The position numbers were made by a program, and so were the translations under genes. Of a stretch of DNA of 32,647 nt, positions 17,289-26,148 are shown piece by piece. Source of the stretch: Leptolyngbyaceae cyanobacterium RU_5_1 (lineage in GTDB: Bacteria > Cyanobacteriota > Cyanobacteriia > Leptolyngbyales > Leptolyngbyaceae); contig JAAUSG010000029.1 of assembly GCA_012034055.1 (NCBI GenBank), positions 1 through 32,647 on the forward strand, given 5' to 3'. The notes beneath the pieces are model-generated. The model had not been told where the DNA came from and ran no database searches. It saw only the letters and a program-made list of their open reading frames with translations. Position 1 is the stretch's first letter. Every line of letters starts with the position of its first letter.

Positions 17289-18493
17289 AGGGTATGCCTG
17301 ACTTCTACCCACCTCAACTCAATCCACCGCTGGTTCGTTTGAGTCAGTGGGCAGCTCCCCTGTGGGCGCATTGGTGGTATCAAATCGACCTGCAAATTGA
17401 CGCCGAATCCCTGAATCAGCTAGCGGCGTTGCGGGATCAGAAGGTGTTGCTGCTCCCCAACCATCCAACCTTTCAAGACCCGATTGTGATGTTTTTGCTG
17501 TCAGGGAAGGGTAACCAAACGTTTTACTATTTAGCCGCTCATGAGGTGTTTAGCGGGGTGCTCAGTCGGTTTTTTCAAGCCCTGGGGGTGTATTCCATTC
17601 GGCGTGGGCTTGCTGATCGCGCCAGCATTGCCCAAACTCTGGATCTGCTGACTCAGCCGGGCTGTCATCTGGTGGTATTCCCTGAAGGCGGCTGCTCCTT
17701 CCAAAACGACACCGTGATGCCGTTTCGGGCGGGGGCAATCCAGCTTGCCTTTCAAGCCATCAGCCGCTGGGTCAAGCAGGGCAAATCGCCCCCAGATCTG
17801 TATGCCGTCCCAATCAGCATCAAGTACCGCTACACCCAAAACATGGCTCCCATCATTGCTGCCACATTACACCAACTGGAGCAGGCGTTAGAGGTTCCAA
17901 AGGCTACCGGTGACTATGAACGGTTGCGGGCGATCGCGGAAAAAGTCTTGACCCGAATTGAACAGGAGTATGGAATTCAGCCCATTGAAGGTTCCGAAAC
18001 TTCCTGGAACGATCGCATCGCATTGCTCAAAGCACACGTCCTGAAGACCAGTGAACAACAGCTTTCCCTGACGTCGTCTGCCAGTGAGCCGGATCGGGAG
18101 CGGGGCTACCGAATTTTGCATGCCGTGCAAGCCAGGTCAGACCAGGTAGAGCGTGGCGACGCAGGAGACAGCCTCTGGGACGTGGAGTTTGTGCGTCGAT
18201 CCATGCTGCGATTGCTCAACTTCGACGCCATTTACGATGGCTATGTCGCTACCAATCCAACCCCAGAGCGCTTCCTGGACACACTCATCCGTCTGGAACG
18301 AGAAGTCTTTGCGATCGACAAGCCGCCTCCCAAAGGGCATCGACTGGCACAACTCAAACTTGGAGACCCAGTCAACCTGAGAGATTACTTCGAGCGTTTT
18401 CAGAAAGCTAAGTCCACGACTGTGAATCAAGTCGCGTTACACCTGCAGCAGGCGGTTCAACATAACCTGGACTTGTATTATGATCGGCACTAG
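17285..18493 (+). CDS. PlsC-like 1-acylglycerol-3-phosphate acyltransferase with C-terminal extension
   Basis: 402 residues. Motif I of glycerolipid acyltransferases is NHPTFQD (His60, Asp65) and motif III is FPEGGCS (132-138), with the substrate-site segment VYSIRRG between them. It should transfer an acyl chain to a lysophospholipid or related lipid at the membrane surface. The ~180 residues after the catalytic domain (helical, with IEGSETSWNDRIALLKAHVL and LREVFAIDKPP-like parts) exceed ordinary PlsC (about 240 residues) and may bind a partner or membrane. The start is the GTG overlapping the previous stop or ATG 17294 (MPDFYPP). Confidence 0.88.
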   Translation: MKGMPDFYPPQLNPPLVRLSQWAAPLWAHWWYQIDLQIDAESLNQLAALRDQKVLLLPNHPTFQDPIVMFLLSGKGNQTFYYLAAHEVFSGVLSRFFQALGVYSIRRGLADRASIAQTLDLLTQPGCHLVVFPEGGCSFQNDTVMPFRAGAIQLAFQAISRWVKQGKSPPDLYAVPISIKYRYTQNMAPIIAATLHQLEQALEVPKATGDYERLRAIAEKVLTRIEQEYGIQPIEGSETSWNDRIALLKAHVLKTSEQQLSLTSSASEPDRERGYRILHAVQARSDQVERGDAGDSLWDVEFVRRSMLRLLNFDAIYDGYVATNPTPERFLDTLIRLEREVFAIDKPPPKGHRLAQLKLGDPVNLRDYFERFQKAKSTTVNQVALHLQQAVQHNLDLYYDRH

Positions 18494-18588
18494 TTCCGTT
18501 GGATGGGGTGAATAGCTCGAAATACCTGATATACAAAAATTTCAGCCATTTTCGACTTTGTTCCGTGTAACGGTTGCTCTGGCACGCC

Positions 18589-19778
18589 CTAGACCTTTGC
18601 TGCATCCGCGAAGCGAATCTTGAGATAATCTTCTTCCATCTTTGCACCAGCGGGTTGCAGGGCTGCCAGGGCCTGTGGAAGCACTAGATTGCGGCGATGA
18701 TTGCCAATCCGAATATTCAGTTCATCCCCTGTCTTACTCAGTTCAATCTGGTGTTTCTCAATTCCTGGTAAGTAGACTTCCAGGCTATACTGCTGCTGCT
18801 CTTGCACCACTCGCAGCGTCGTTTCCCGGTAGTAGACCTGAGTTGGATCTTCGCCATTCGGATAGAGCGTTTCCTTGAGCCGATCCAACGCCTGTAAACC
18901 ACACATCTCTTCGGAGTAAAGCGGAACTTCTTTGATCGGTAAGGGGGAGAAGTTGTCGTGAATTTCCTGACGATATTGCTGCTGCAGATCTTTCCAACGT
19001 TGGAAAAATGGGTCTGTAACTGAGTTAGGAATGATGCGATTGGCAACGACTAAATCGGTGGCAACGTTGTAAAGGCTTAGATAGGCGTGGGCACGCAGCG
19101 ATTCTTTAATCACCATTTTTCAGGATTCATGACTAGACGCACCGATGTTTGAGTACTGTCAGTCAGCACCTTCTCCAAGGCTTCAATTTGCTCATAGAAC
19201 TCGTAGGGAGCATCCATCACCTCTTTGTCGGGCAGAGAAAAGCCTGCGATCGGGCGAAAGAGCGGTTCTACCAAAGGTCGCAGCGCAACCGAGATACCTT
19301 GCAACGGCTTGTAGAAGCGGCGCATGTACCAACCTCCCACTTCCGGTAGACTGAGCAAGCGCAGAGCCGTTCCGGTTGGAGCTGAGTCAATAATCAACAC
19401 CTCAAACTCGCCCTCATCATAGTGACGCTTCATCCGCACCAGTCCGAAGATCTCATCCATACCGGGCAGAATTGCCAATTCCTCTGCCTGTACGCCTTCT
19501 AGCCCACGCGCTTGCAAGACTTGGGTGATGTAGCGCTTCACCGCTCCCCAGTTACCCTCCAGCTCCATCAAAGCATCCAGTTCTGCTCCCCAGAGGTTGG
19601 GACGAACCAGGCGCGGATCGTGTCCCAGCTCCATGTCAAAGCTATCTGCCAGAGAATGAGCCGGATCGGTACTCAGTACCAGGGTTCGAGAACCAAGCTC
19701 AGCACACTGAAGCCCAGTTGCCGCTGCAACCGAGGTTTTGCCGACGCCTCCTTTACCTGTCGTAAGGATTACACGCAT
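18589..19778 (-). CDS. ArsA/Get3-family ATPase with C-terminal HSP20-like domain, frame broken once
   Basis: A P-loop ATPase of the ArsA/Get3 group (arsenite pump ATPase or tail-anchored-protein targeting factor). Features are the deviant Walker [25 protein letters not shown] (switch I), and [17 protein letters not shown] (Walker B/switch II). The printed frame stops after MNPEKW at 19110. Adding one A to a run of five (plus-strand 19116-19120) gives [33 protein letters not shown], the normal continuation, for about 396 residues. The last ~80 residues ([29 protein letters not shown]) form the ArsA_HSP20 chaperone-like domain common in cyanobacteria. No ars genes are near, so a role in protein handling is more likely than arsenite export. 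Confidence 0.9.
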
Positions 19779-20005
19779 GCCGTTCGATCCCTTCCTGAGA
19801 ACTTCGTTTACATTCTTTCACTTTAGAGCAGATTGCGGGGAACGGCCCAATGGCAGCGGAAAGGAACAGCTCGGAGAAGAGAGCTAGAGGCGTGATGTAT
19901 AGATTACTACAATTATCTTCAGGCTAAGGTACGGTCGCTACGCATTCTGTTTGGCTGAATTAAACCTTGTCCACGTCCAGACCTGGAGTTTTTCTGCAGG
20001 GAAAG
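19779..20005. other. Spacer between ArsA gene and DUF2358 gene
   Basis: About 225 bases holding the promoter of the ArsA-type gene and the 3' end of the DUF2358 gene. No repeat, hairpin or RNA gene was recognised. Confidence 0.3.
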
Positions 20006-20407
20006 CTACAGATTCCGAGCTGAACGTGGTTTAAAAGTAAAATGCTGCTTGAAAACATCCGATTTAGAACAGTGCCAGTGGTCAATGTGAGAAGCAATCA
20101 AGCCTTGATCATTGAGGGTGAGTTCGCTCCAACCGGGGACAGCGATGTGGGGTTTCCAGGGTAAGGGGCTGTTCCAATTCAAAGTCCAATCAGAGCGGAT
20201 GAGGTTGTTTTCCTGCTGGATGTTGTGCAAGTCCATTTTGCAGTTAAGAAAAACGGTTTTGATGAAGCGAATCATGAACTGGTAGCGATCGCGCCCCCGA
20301 AACTCAAACACCGGATCCTTGAAGTACACATCTTCAACGTAGAGGCTGAAGGTTTGGTCATTGGGAAAGCGACTGTAATCGTCTCTAAGCGCTGTAATGA
20401 TGTCCAT
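20006..20407 (-). CDS. DUF2358-family protein
   Basis: 133 residues from the ATG at 20407, where the family usually begins (MDIITALRDDYSRFPNDQTFSLY). The pattern VEDVYFKDPVFEFRGRDRYQFMIRFI and the end GLIASHIDHWHCS are typical of DUF2358, an NTF2-like fold found in cyanobacteria and plastids. Function unknown. Twelve extra residues upstream are open but unlike the family. Confidence 0.88.
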   Translation of the reverse strand: MDIITALRDDYSRFPNDQTFSLYVEDVYFKDPVFEFRGRDRYQFMIRFIKTVFLNCKMDLHNIQQENNLIRSDWTLNWNSPLPWKPHIAVPGWSELTLNDQGLIASHIDHWHCSKSDVFKQHFTFKPRSARNL

Positions 20408-20456
20408 AAGCAGTAAAAATGATGCCTTAAGCGATTCCTGCAAGAAAAAGTACTCA

Positions 20457-20558
20457 CAGGACTTACGCCAACCTCGGAGGTTTAACCAAGAATCAAGCGT
20501 CGTGAGGAATGATAGTGACTTAAACCTCCGAGGTTTTAGTCAAAATGCGTAAGTCCTG
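20457..20558. mobile_element. MITE-like element of 102 bases with AGGACTTACGC ends
   Basis: Outer ends CAGGACTTACGC (20457-20468) and GCGTAAGTCCTG (20547-20558) are perfect inverted repeats. Inside them a second pair, AACCTCGGAGGTTTA (20471-20485) and TAAACCTCCGAGGTT (20521-20535), is also perfect. The AGGACTTACGC end is a motif I know from many dispersed repeats in cyanobacteria. There is no transposase. It is placed between the DUF2358 and thioredoxin genes. Confidence 0.7.
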
Positions 20559-20620
20559 TCCAAAGTAATATTAAAGCCAGGCATCTTTGAACCCCAACAG
20601 AGGTTTGAGTATAGACGACC

Positions 20621-20959
20621 TTAACTTGAAACAGAATTCGTTTGGAGTGGGTTGGGGATTATCTGCATCAACTCTGCCCAAAGTACGTCTCGCTTGTACA
20701 AGCCCTCCATGCGATGAAGAAGTTTGCCGCTCTCGAAAAACAGGAGCGTTGGCAAGGTTGTAATTCGGTAGTAGCTAGTCAGCTTCAAGTTTTCGTCCGC
20801 ATTGATTTTGACTAGCTTGAGAGAGTCCCCACACTCCGCTTGAAAGCGAGATAGAAGTGGTTCAATCATTCGACAGGGGCCGCACCAAGGAGCGCCAAAG
20901 TGAACTAAAACGGGAGCAGATGATTCCAAAACTTGTTCTTCAAATGTGTGTTTACCCAT
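20621..20959 (-). CDS. Thioredoxin
   Basis: 112 residues, the size of a soluble thioredoxin. The redox site WCGPC is at residues 25-29 (FGAPWCGPCRM) and the cis-proline loop is TTLPTLLFF. It has the conserved VKINADEN strand-turn. It reduces disulfides in target proteins in the cytosol. It belongs to the cyanobacterial thioredoxin group that departs from the m-type at several positions, for example the short N terminus MGKHTFEEQV. Confidence 0.93.
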   Translation of the reverse strand: MGKHTFEEQVLESSAPVLVHFGAPWCGPCRMIEPLLSRFQAECGDSLKLVKINADENLKLTSYYRITTLPTLLFFESGKLLHRMEGLYKRDVLWAELMQIIPNPLQTNSVSS

Positions 20960-21017
20960 TTTGGTTTTTATATTTTCTCTTGATTCAATCCGTCACTGGA
21001 AGCTGCTTGGGATCATA

Positions 21018-21731
21018 CTACCAGCCTATGCTCCCGGTTGCATCAATCAAAATTGGGTGTGCCCACCAAAGTAGCCAGATAAATGCGGCAATCCCTAAAT
21101 AAGCCGGGCGAATAAACTCTCGTAATTTTAAGGTTTGATGACCCTGAAGAATTGCCAGGAATGGAATGACCGAGGTGCGCGATCGCGCGGCTTCAAATGC
21201 TTCACCGTAGCGATCGCGCAGGCGGCGATCGCCATGCCATACTCCAAACAAGTGGTGCAGCACCAACCCAACCGAGGTCACCAGCGCGAAACTAGTGCCT
21301 AACCAGAGCGTATGAGCAATGCACCAAATCACCTGCCCAACCATTTGGGGGTGTCGGGTGATCCGAATGATCCCGGTCTCGTAGAGATGGACTTGTGGTT
21401 TCTGGATCGCCGCAATTTCTAACAGATTGAAAGTGGCTGGATAGAGAAACAGGAATGAGATAGCTGACAAAACCCAGACCAGCGGCTTGACTCCTGGTGC
21501 GCCCTGCATCTGCCAGAGCTGCAGCCCATCGTAGCGATGATTGAAGAAATAGATGATCAAGATAGTTGCCAGTGGCAAACTAACCAGGGCAAAAACGACT
21601 CGATACAGGCGAGGGCCAATCTGCTGCTCACCCCAGGGGCGCAACGCTGCCAACCCGCTATGGGCGATCGCGAAACTCAACAGCAGCCCCAGCATGGTGA
21701 AGTGGCTGGGCGTTAACCAGTCGAAGGACAT
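21018..21731 (-). CDS. NnrU-family integral membrane protein
   Basis: 237 residues with about six hydrophobic segments, for example FTMLGLLLSFAIAHSGLAAL, VVFALVSLPLATILIIYFF, VLSAISFLFLYPATF and AYLGIAAFIWLLWWAH. The family core is the first helix with AHSGLAALR and the segment ITRHPQMVGQVIWCIAHTLWLG, which carries the histidines thought to bind a haem or metal in NnrU and the related carotene isomerase Z-ISO. It may act in carotenoid or nitrogen oxide metabolism; the sequence alone does not decide. Confidence 0.85.
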   Translation of the reverse strand: MSFDWLTPSHFTMLGLLLSFAIAHSGLAALRPWGEQQIGPRLYRVVFALVSLPLATILIIYFFNHRYDGLQLWQMQGAPGVKPLVWVLSAISFLFLYPATFNLLEIAAIQKPQVHLYETGIIRITRHPQMVGQVIWCIAHTLWLGTSFALVTSVGLVLHHLFGVWHGDRRLRDRYGEAFEAARSRTSVIPFLAILQGHQTLKLREFIRPAYLGIAAFIWLLWWAHPILIDATGSIGW

Positions 21732-21803
21732 GAAGAGGGGGAGTAGAGGTACAGGGATTAGTGTACAAGGGATGCAGTGAAAGGGTGAAGCGTCCAGCCC
21801 CTT

Positions 21804-23827
21804 CTAAAACACCATGTCCAAGTTCAACTGTTGTAGATCAACGATGTAGAAGTTGCCGTAGTCTTTGTTCCAGGTTGCAATGACTAGGTTGTGGGAATTT
21901 AAGCAGCGATCGCGGTTGAGTGTGCGGGTCCGTCAATCTGCCCAATCCTCTGTCCATACGAGTTGAGCAGCACAATCTGTCCGTTAGCATCCATCAGCAC
22001 ATAACCCCATTGGGTTGCTACCATCCGCTGAGGAGCAATGTCTAACCCAACTCGTTGAATGCGCAAAGGTTTGAGGTCGAGAAACATGACAGAGTTCGGG
22101 TATCCTGGCTCCATTGCTAAGAGGCGATACGGAGTGGATGTGAGGCTGATCTGCCGTAACGGAATGGGTAACTCTAATGAACCAACCCGATTACCGCGAC
22201 GGGTGAAAAACTTTAGCAAGACGCCTGTAATGCAGGAATGTGAGCCTTGATCGGTTTGGTGAGAGAACGTGACGAGATACCGATTGTCCAGCGCTAAAAT
22301 CTGGAAGCATGGAGCGGATTGAACCGCGATCGCGGGCTTAAATGGGTGCGGGTGCCGCAAGCTCCAGATATTCAACGTGCTGTGGACATTGTTTGGCTCC
22401 AATGTTGCTGTTGCCATCCAACGTCCCTGAGCCTCAACGGTTAACAACACATCCCGGTTGAAGGTGGTAACTAACTGAGGAACGATACATGAAGTCACAG
22501 AAGGAGTCTGCAAGGATGACTGGAGCCAGTCCTGATTGTGTTGCGCCATTCCAGACCGAAATAACTCTGGGGGCAGCAAATAAACAGCTCGCTGAGTAAC
22601 CGCAAAGTTTCCCTGGGGGCGCACGAGCACATTGAGAACGGGGGCAGGTAAACGCGCTGCTGTAATCGGTAGCTCTAGTTGTGAAATAGCGTTAGCTTCA
22701 GTTGATGTTTGCGGCTTTTGCCGTGAATGAATGTTCGTTTCCAGGCGTCGCAGCTCCAGGGACTGGCATCCAACAGAGTTACCAAACACACGGTAAATCT
22801 GCTCCTGTCCCGTTGCAGGCGTGCCATTCTCGGCCAGTTGGGCGATCGCACCATGCACATGATTCAACTCGTGGGAACTAGAAACGCCAGAGCTGCTGAC
22901 TAATTGTTGTACCGGAGCCTGCAAGGGTTCTCGATACACAAACTGCAATGGACATTTAGGCAATGGCACACAAGGGCGGAGCAGGGTAGAAGAGTCCCAT
23001 TCCTGATTCAACAGTTGTTCGGAATCATGCAGGGCGATTTGAAGTGAGTTCAGCATCTCCGCTGCTGAACGAAACCGGCGTGCAGGTAGCTTTTGCAATG
23101 CTGTGAGAAGAGTAGTTTTTAACTCTGCTGGAATGTTATCAGGGAGTTTAACCGTTTGATTGAGGTGGGCTGACATCAGTTCAGCAGGGACACCCGAAAA
23201 AGGTCGATGACCGGTCAACACCTCAAACAACAAAATACCCACAGCGTAGAGATCAGATGCAGGGGAATGTTGCCCATAAAATCGTTCTGGAGCCATATAG
23301 GCAGGCGAACCGGTGTTGCTAAACTTTGCCTTCGATAGCTCCAGGTTTAACCGAGCAATGCCAAAATCTGAAATTCGGGCAATCCAACCCTCTGGGCTAA
23401 CTGTAAGCAGAATGTTTTCTGGTTTAACATCACAATGAACAATTCCTTGCTGATGCGCGTGCTCCAATCCCACCAGGACTTGCATTACCAGCTTTAGACC
23501 TTGAATTGGATGCAGGCGCACGTCTTCATCCAACAAGCTACGCAGGGTTCCCCCTTCGCAGTAATCCATCACTAGATAGCGGCCTGTTCGGGTTTGCTCC
23601 AATGCCTGACAGGTGACGATGTGATCGTGCTGCAAACTCAAGAGAAACCGCAGTTCGCGGAGAAAGTTGTGGGTTGAAAAGCGCTGTCGATCCAGCTCTT
23701 TGAGCGCAACCAACCGGCCTGTTTTACGATGACTGGCGCAGTAAACTCGACCGAATTGCCCTTGCCCAACGAGTCCAAGAAGCCGGTATTTGGATCGATG
23801 AAGCTCTTTTGCAAAGAGGTTTGACAC
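21804..23827 (-). CDS. Ser/Thr protein kinase with C-terminal propeller-like sensor, frame broken near the end
   Basis: The kinase domain fills about residues 14-270: glycine loop GLVGQGQFGRV, VALKEL lysine, HCDVKPENILL catalytic loop (HCD, so a non-RD kinase), DFGIARL, and SPAYMAPERF. After a linker, repeats with the pattern 'LDNRYLVTFSHQTDQGSH' and 'ATQWGYVLMDANGQIVLLNSYG' suggest a beta-propeller sensor. No membrane span is seen. The printed frame stops at 21899 after GPAHSTAIAA. Adding one base at 21901 continues it as LNSHNLVIATWNKDYGNFYIVDL...LDMVF to the TAG at 21804-21806, which completes a propeller-like strand set, for 674 residues. The ATG lies beside a GAGTTAC heptad array. Its neighbour upstream encodes a V4R protein. 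Confidence 0.9.
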
Positions 23828-23843
23828 ATCAAAAGGGAATTTC

Positions 23844-23870
23844 GAGTTACGAGTTACGAATTACGAATTA
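23844..23870. repeat. GAGTTAC/GAATTAC heptad array
   Basis: Units GAGTTAC, GAGTTAC, GAATTAC and a partial GAATTA follow one another between the kinase start and the V4R gene end. A shorter run of another heptad style (TTTAGAT-like) is at about 24585-24609. It is one of several STRR families in the window. Confidence 0.75.
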
Positions 23871-23897
23871 AGCCGGACTGTGTTATTCAACACAAAT

Positions 23898-24554
23898 TCA
23901 AGCACACAGTTTTTCCATGATAGTGGTGTGCTCCACTTGGTTTTCCACCATGACTTCGGCAGGTTCAATGCGTTTGGTGAGTCCCAACAAAAACCGGTTA
24001 CAGTCTGCACCCAGAGATTCGCAGCTGATTTGGATACAGTGCAGATCTTTGCTGGTAAGCTGGCTGAAAAAGGAGCTTAGAATTCCGGCTTCAAAATGGC
24101 AAACGGGGCGATCGCTGTTTGGTGCTTGACTGGCAAAGGGAGAATTCCAGGTTTTAATCAACAAAAATCCTCGCTGTTGATGGGATTGGTCAAATTCGAT
24201 TTTGCCCCATCCATGAGTAATCCAGCACTGCTGAAGGCATTGTAGGAACTCTGCCATTGTCATATCTGCGAGTGCTTGACCGTAGTAGTCGGTGAGTTCT
24301 TCACGGAAGCGAATGTAGAAGTTTTTGCCCCACCAACGACCGCAGTTGAACAGCACTAAGCGAGTTGCCTGTCCGGTCTCTTTATCTAGCCCAGCATAAA
24401 TTCCTTGAATCAAGGTTTCTGGAAGCGCAACGAGGCGATCGCCCCGACGATTCTCCAACAGACCCAGCTCTAAATCGCTTTGTACATAGGCATCTGTAGC
24501 GAAATAGTTACCAGGAACACGGTTGTTAACAAGTAGATTGGCGACAGAAATCAT
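23898..24554 (-). CDS. V4R-domain protein
   Basis: 218 residues. The C-terminal half has the V4R (4-vinyl reductase) pattern: LVLFNCGRWWGKNFY, FLQCLQQCWITHGWGKIEFDQ, then CHFEAGILSSFFSQLTSKDLHC and ISCESLGADCNRFLLG. V4R domains bind small ligands such as hydrocarbons or tetrapyrroles and are known in bacteriochlorophyll and phenol sensing. The many cysteines are typical of the group. It precedes the kinase gene on the same strand with about 70 bases between, so it may be a ligand sensor of the same pathway; that is inference. Confidence 0.85.
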   Translation of the reverse strand: MISVANLLVNNRVPGNYFATDAYVQSDLELGLLENRRGDRLVALPETLIQGIYAGLDKETGQATRLVLFNCGRWWGKNFYIRFREELTDYYGQALADMTMAEFLQCLQQCWITHGWGKIEFDQSHQQRGFLLIKTWNSPFASQAPNSDRPVCHFEAGILSSFFSQLTSKDLHCIQISCESLGADCNRFLLGLTKRIEPAEVMVENQVEHTTIMEKLCA

Positions 24555-24660
24555 AGGACAGCGGAAGGGAGTTAGTTGAAAGATTCTAGACTTTAGATTT
24601 TAGCCTTTGACGAACAGGGTTTTGTTCGTTTGGAATGGAAGAAATACTAGTAGGTGAACC

Positions 24661-25245
24661 GTGGGACATTCTTTCAGCGATCTGGGTGCTGAGATTCTCT
24701 TGATTGAGAATTTGCTGGAGCCAGACTTCTGTGCTCATCTGATTCAAGTGGCAGAGTGTTGTGAGTTTGAGTCTCCACCGCGTGGAATGGAGGCAACGGG
24801 GAGTGAACTCCGCAGCGGTGAGGTGTTGTTGTTAGACAATCGCAATCCACTGCTGGAATCGACTAATCAGCTTCTACTGAGCAAGGTCAACCGGATCAGA
24901 GGGTTGCTGACTAAACGCTACGCGGTGGTATTTTCCCAGGCGGAAATGTACTCCATTGAGCGCTACCGACCGGGAGAACGCTACAAGCGCCATCTGGATG
25001 GGCTGGTTTTGTCAAATCGCTATGAAGAACTTGCCAGAGGTATTCCAGCACGAGATGTGACGGTGATTGGCTTTTTGAACGACAACTTTGAGGGTGGGGA
25101 GATTTTGTTCGATCGCCAAAGCCTCAAAGTCAAACCCTCAATCGGCAGCGCGATCGCATTTCCTGCCTATTACACCCATCCCTATCAAGCACTCCCGGTT
25201 CTGCGCGGTTGCAAATATATCTTCTTGAGCTGGTTGATTCGTTAG
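24661..25245 (+). CDS. 2-oxoglutarate/Fe(II) dioxygenase (prolyl 4-hydroxylase-like)
   Basis: 194 residues, about the length of P4H-like oxygenases. The iron triad is visible: His111 and Asp113 (RHLDGL) and His173 (YYTHPYQ), with Arg182 or Lys185 for 2-oxoglutarate. FLNDNFEGGEILF is the strand typical of the double-stranded helix fold. The substrate is unknown. The start is GTG 24661; no in-frame ATG lies near. It is divergent from the V4R gene. Confidence 0.9.
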   Translation: MGHSFSDLGAEILLIENLLEPDFCAHLIQVAECCEFESPPRGMEATGSELRSGEVLLLDNRNPLLESTNQLLLSKVNRIRGLLTKRYAVVFSQAEMYSIERYRPGERYKRHLDGLVLSNRYEELARGIPARDVTVIGFLNDNFEGGEILFDRQSLKVKPSIGSAIAFPAYYTHPYQALPVLRGCKYIFLSWLIR

Positions 25246-25271
25246 ATTAGATTCCAATGGAGCCAGTAGCC

Positions 25272-25298
25272 TGTAGTGTGGGCAATGCCCACACTACA
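25272..25298. terminator. Hairpin TGTAGTGTGGGC-AAT-GCCCACACTACA
   Basis: A perfect 12-base stem with a three-base loop between the convergent ends of the oxygenase gene and the small membrane-protein gene. It is well placed to terminate both transcripts. The same sort of palindrome is a dispersed repeat in cyanobacteria. Confidence 0.65.
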
Positions 25299-25301
25299 AA
25301 T

Positions 25302-25694
25302 CTATTGCTGCCAGCGATCGCTGAGTTCATCGGGTTGAACTGGAAGCAGAACAATGAATCGTTCCAGTGCAGAGTTGGTTCTCAGGCAAGAGAGATTTGG
25401 GCAGAACTTAGCCAGGGATAGGTTGGTCAAAACATAAACCAAGACAGCAGAAGCGGAAGCGAGTAAAACGAGCCATAGTGCCTTGATGGATAGCACGTTA
25501 GCAGATGCCTGCGGCTCTGGAGCAGAGGGTACAGTCGTTGATTCTGGCAACGATGCTACTTCTTGGGATGGCAAGTCACAGGTTGGTGGCACTTCCAGCA
25601 CAACTGGCTCAATGTAAACGAGAATTTTGACAACAATCGGAATCACGATTTCGCAACTGTAGGGCGTGCGATCGCGGAGAAGGTCAGTAGTCAT
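25302..25694 (-). CDS. Unrecognised 130-residue protein with one membrane segment
   Basis: Counted from ATG 25694 (MTTDLLRDRTP); 21 residues further upstream are open but unlike its relative. Residues 14-40 read CEIVIPIVVKILVYIEPVVLEV, closely matching CEVCVPIILKVPVYVAPIVIE in the small gene just upstream. A Pro/Ser/Ala-rich linker follows (residues 42-66), then a membrane segment (LWLVLLASASAVLVYVL) and a Cys-containing tail. It looks like the small protein fused to a membrane anchor. Function unknown. Confidence 0.7.
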   Translation of the reverse strand: MTTDLLRDRTPYSCEIVIPIVVKILVYIEPVVLEVPPTCDLPSQEVASLPESTTVPSAPEPQASANVLSIKALWLVLLASASAVLVYVLTNLSLAKFCPNLSCLRTNSALERFIVLLPVQPDELSDRWQQ

Positions 25695-25763
25695 AAGCTT
25701 TACACCCAACTGTTTGAGCAAAGCCCCCTGCACCATGGGGCACAGAGGGCTAGACACGAACCC

Positions 25764-25937
25764 TTAGTATCCGTTCTTTTCGATGCACTTAGGCTCTTTC
25801 TCAATCACGATCGGAGCGACGTAGACGGGTACCTTCAGGATAATTGGTACACACACCTCACAGGCCCGCTTGTAGTATTTGTCATACGCAGCGTGACTGT
25901 ATTCTTCTTTGTTGTAGGTTTCGGTTTCGATAGTCAT
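25764..25937 (-). CDS. Unrecognised 57-residue protein, paralogue of the next gene
   Basis: An intact frame starts at ATG 25937, with AAGGTAAGG as a good ribosome binding site about 5-6 bases before it. The N terminus is Tyr/Lys-rich (YNKEEYSHAAYDKYYKRAC) and the core CEVCVPIILKVPVYVAPIVIE matches the downstream gene residue by residue in most hydrophobic positions. The end is KCIEKNGY. The alternating V/I/P pattern suggests a beta-rich or oligomerising segment. It is 70 bases upstream of its paralogue, most likely in one operon. I know no family for it. Confidence 0.7.
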   Translation of the reverse strand: MTIETETYNKEEYSHAAYDKYYKRACEVCVPIILKVPVYVAPIVIEKEPKCIEKNGY

Positions 25938-26040
25938 AAGACCTTACCTTTAGTAACGATATCTCCATCTTGTTAGAGAGAAACCCCAATTCACAGTCCC
26001 CATAAGGGTACTTTTTAAAGGATTACTCCAGCACAAGGTT

Positions 26041-26148
26041 GTCATTGGTCACTCGTCATTCATCCTTGGCAAAGGACAAGTGCCACCGCTGCTTGTGCCA
26101 GCGCTAACACCCAGAATCGAACCGCTGCACCATTATTTGATGCTTCGC
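26041..26148. other. Spacer with GTCATTG-type heptads
   Basis: GTCATTG, GTCACTC and GTCATTC units follow at 26041-26061, the same family as at 13851. The remaining bases up to the NYN gene end hold no gene I can support. Confidence 0.5.
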
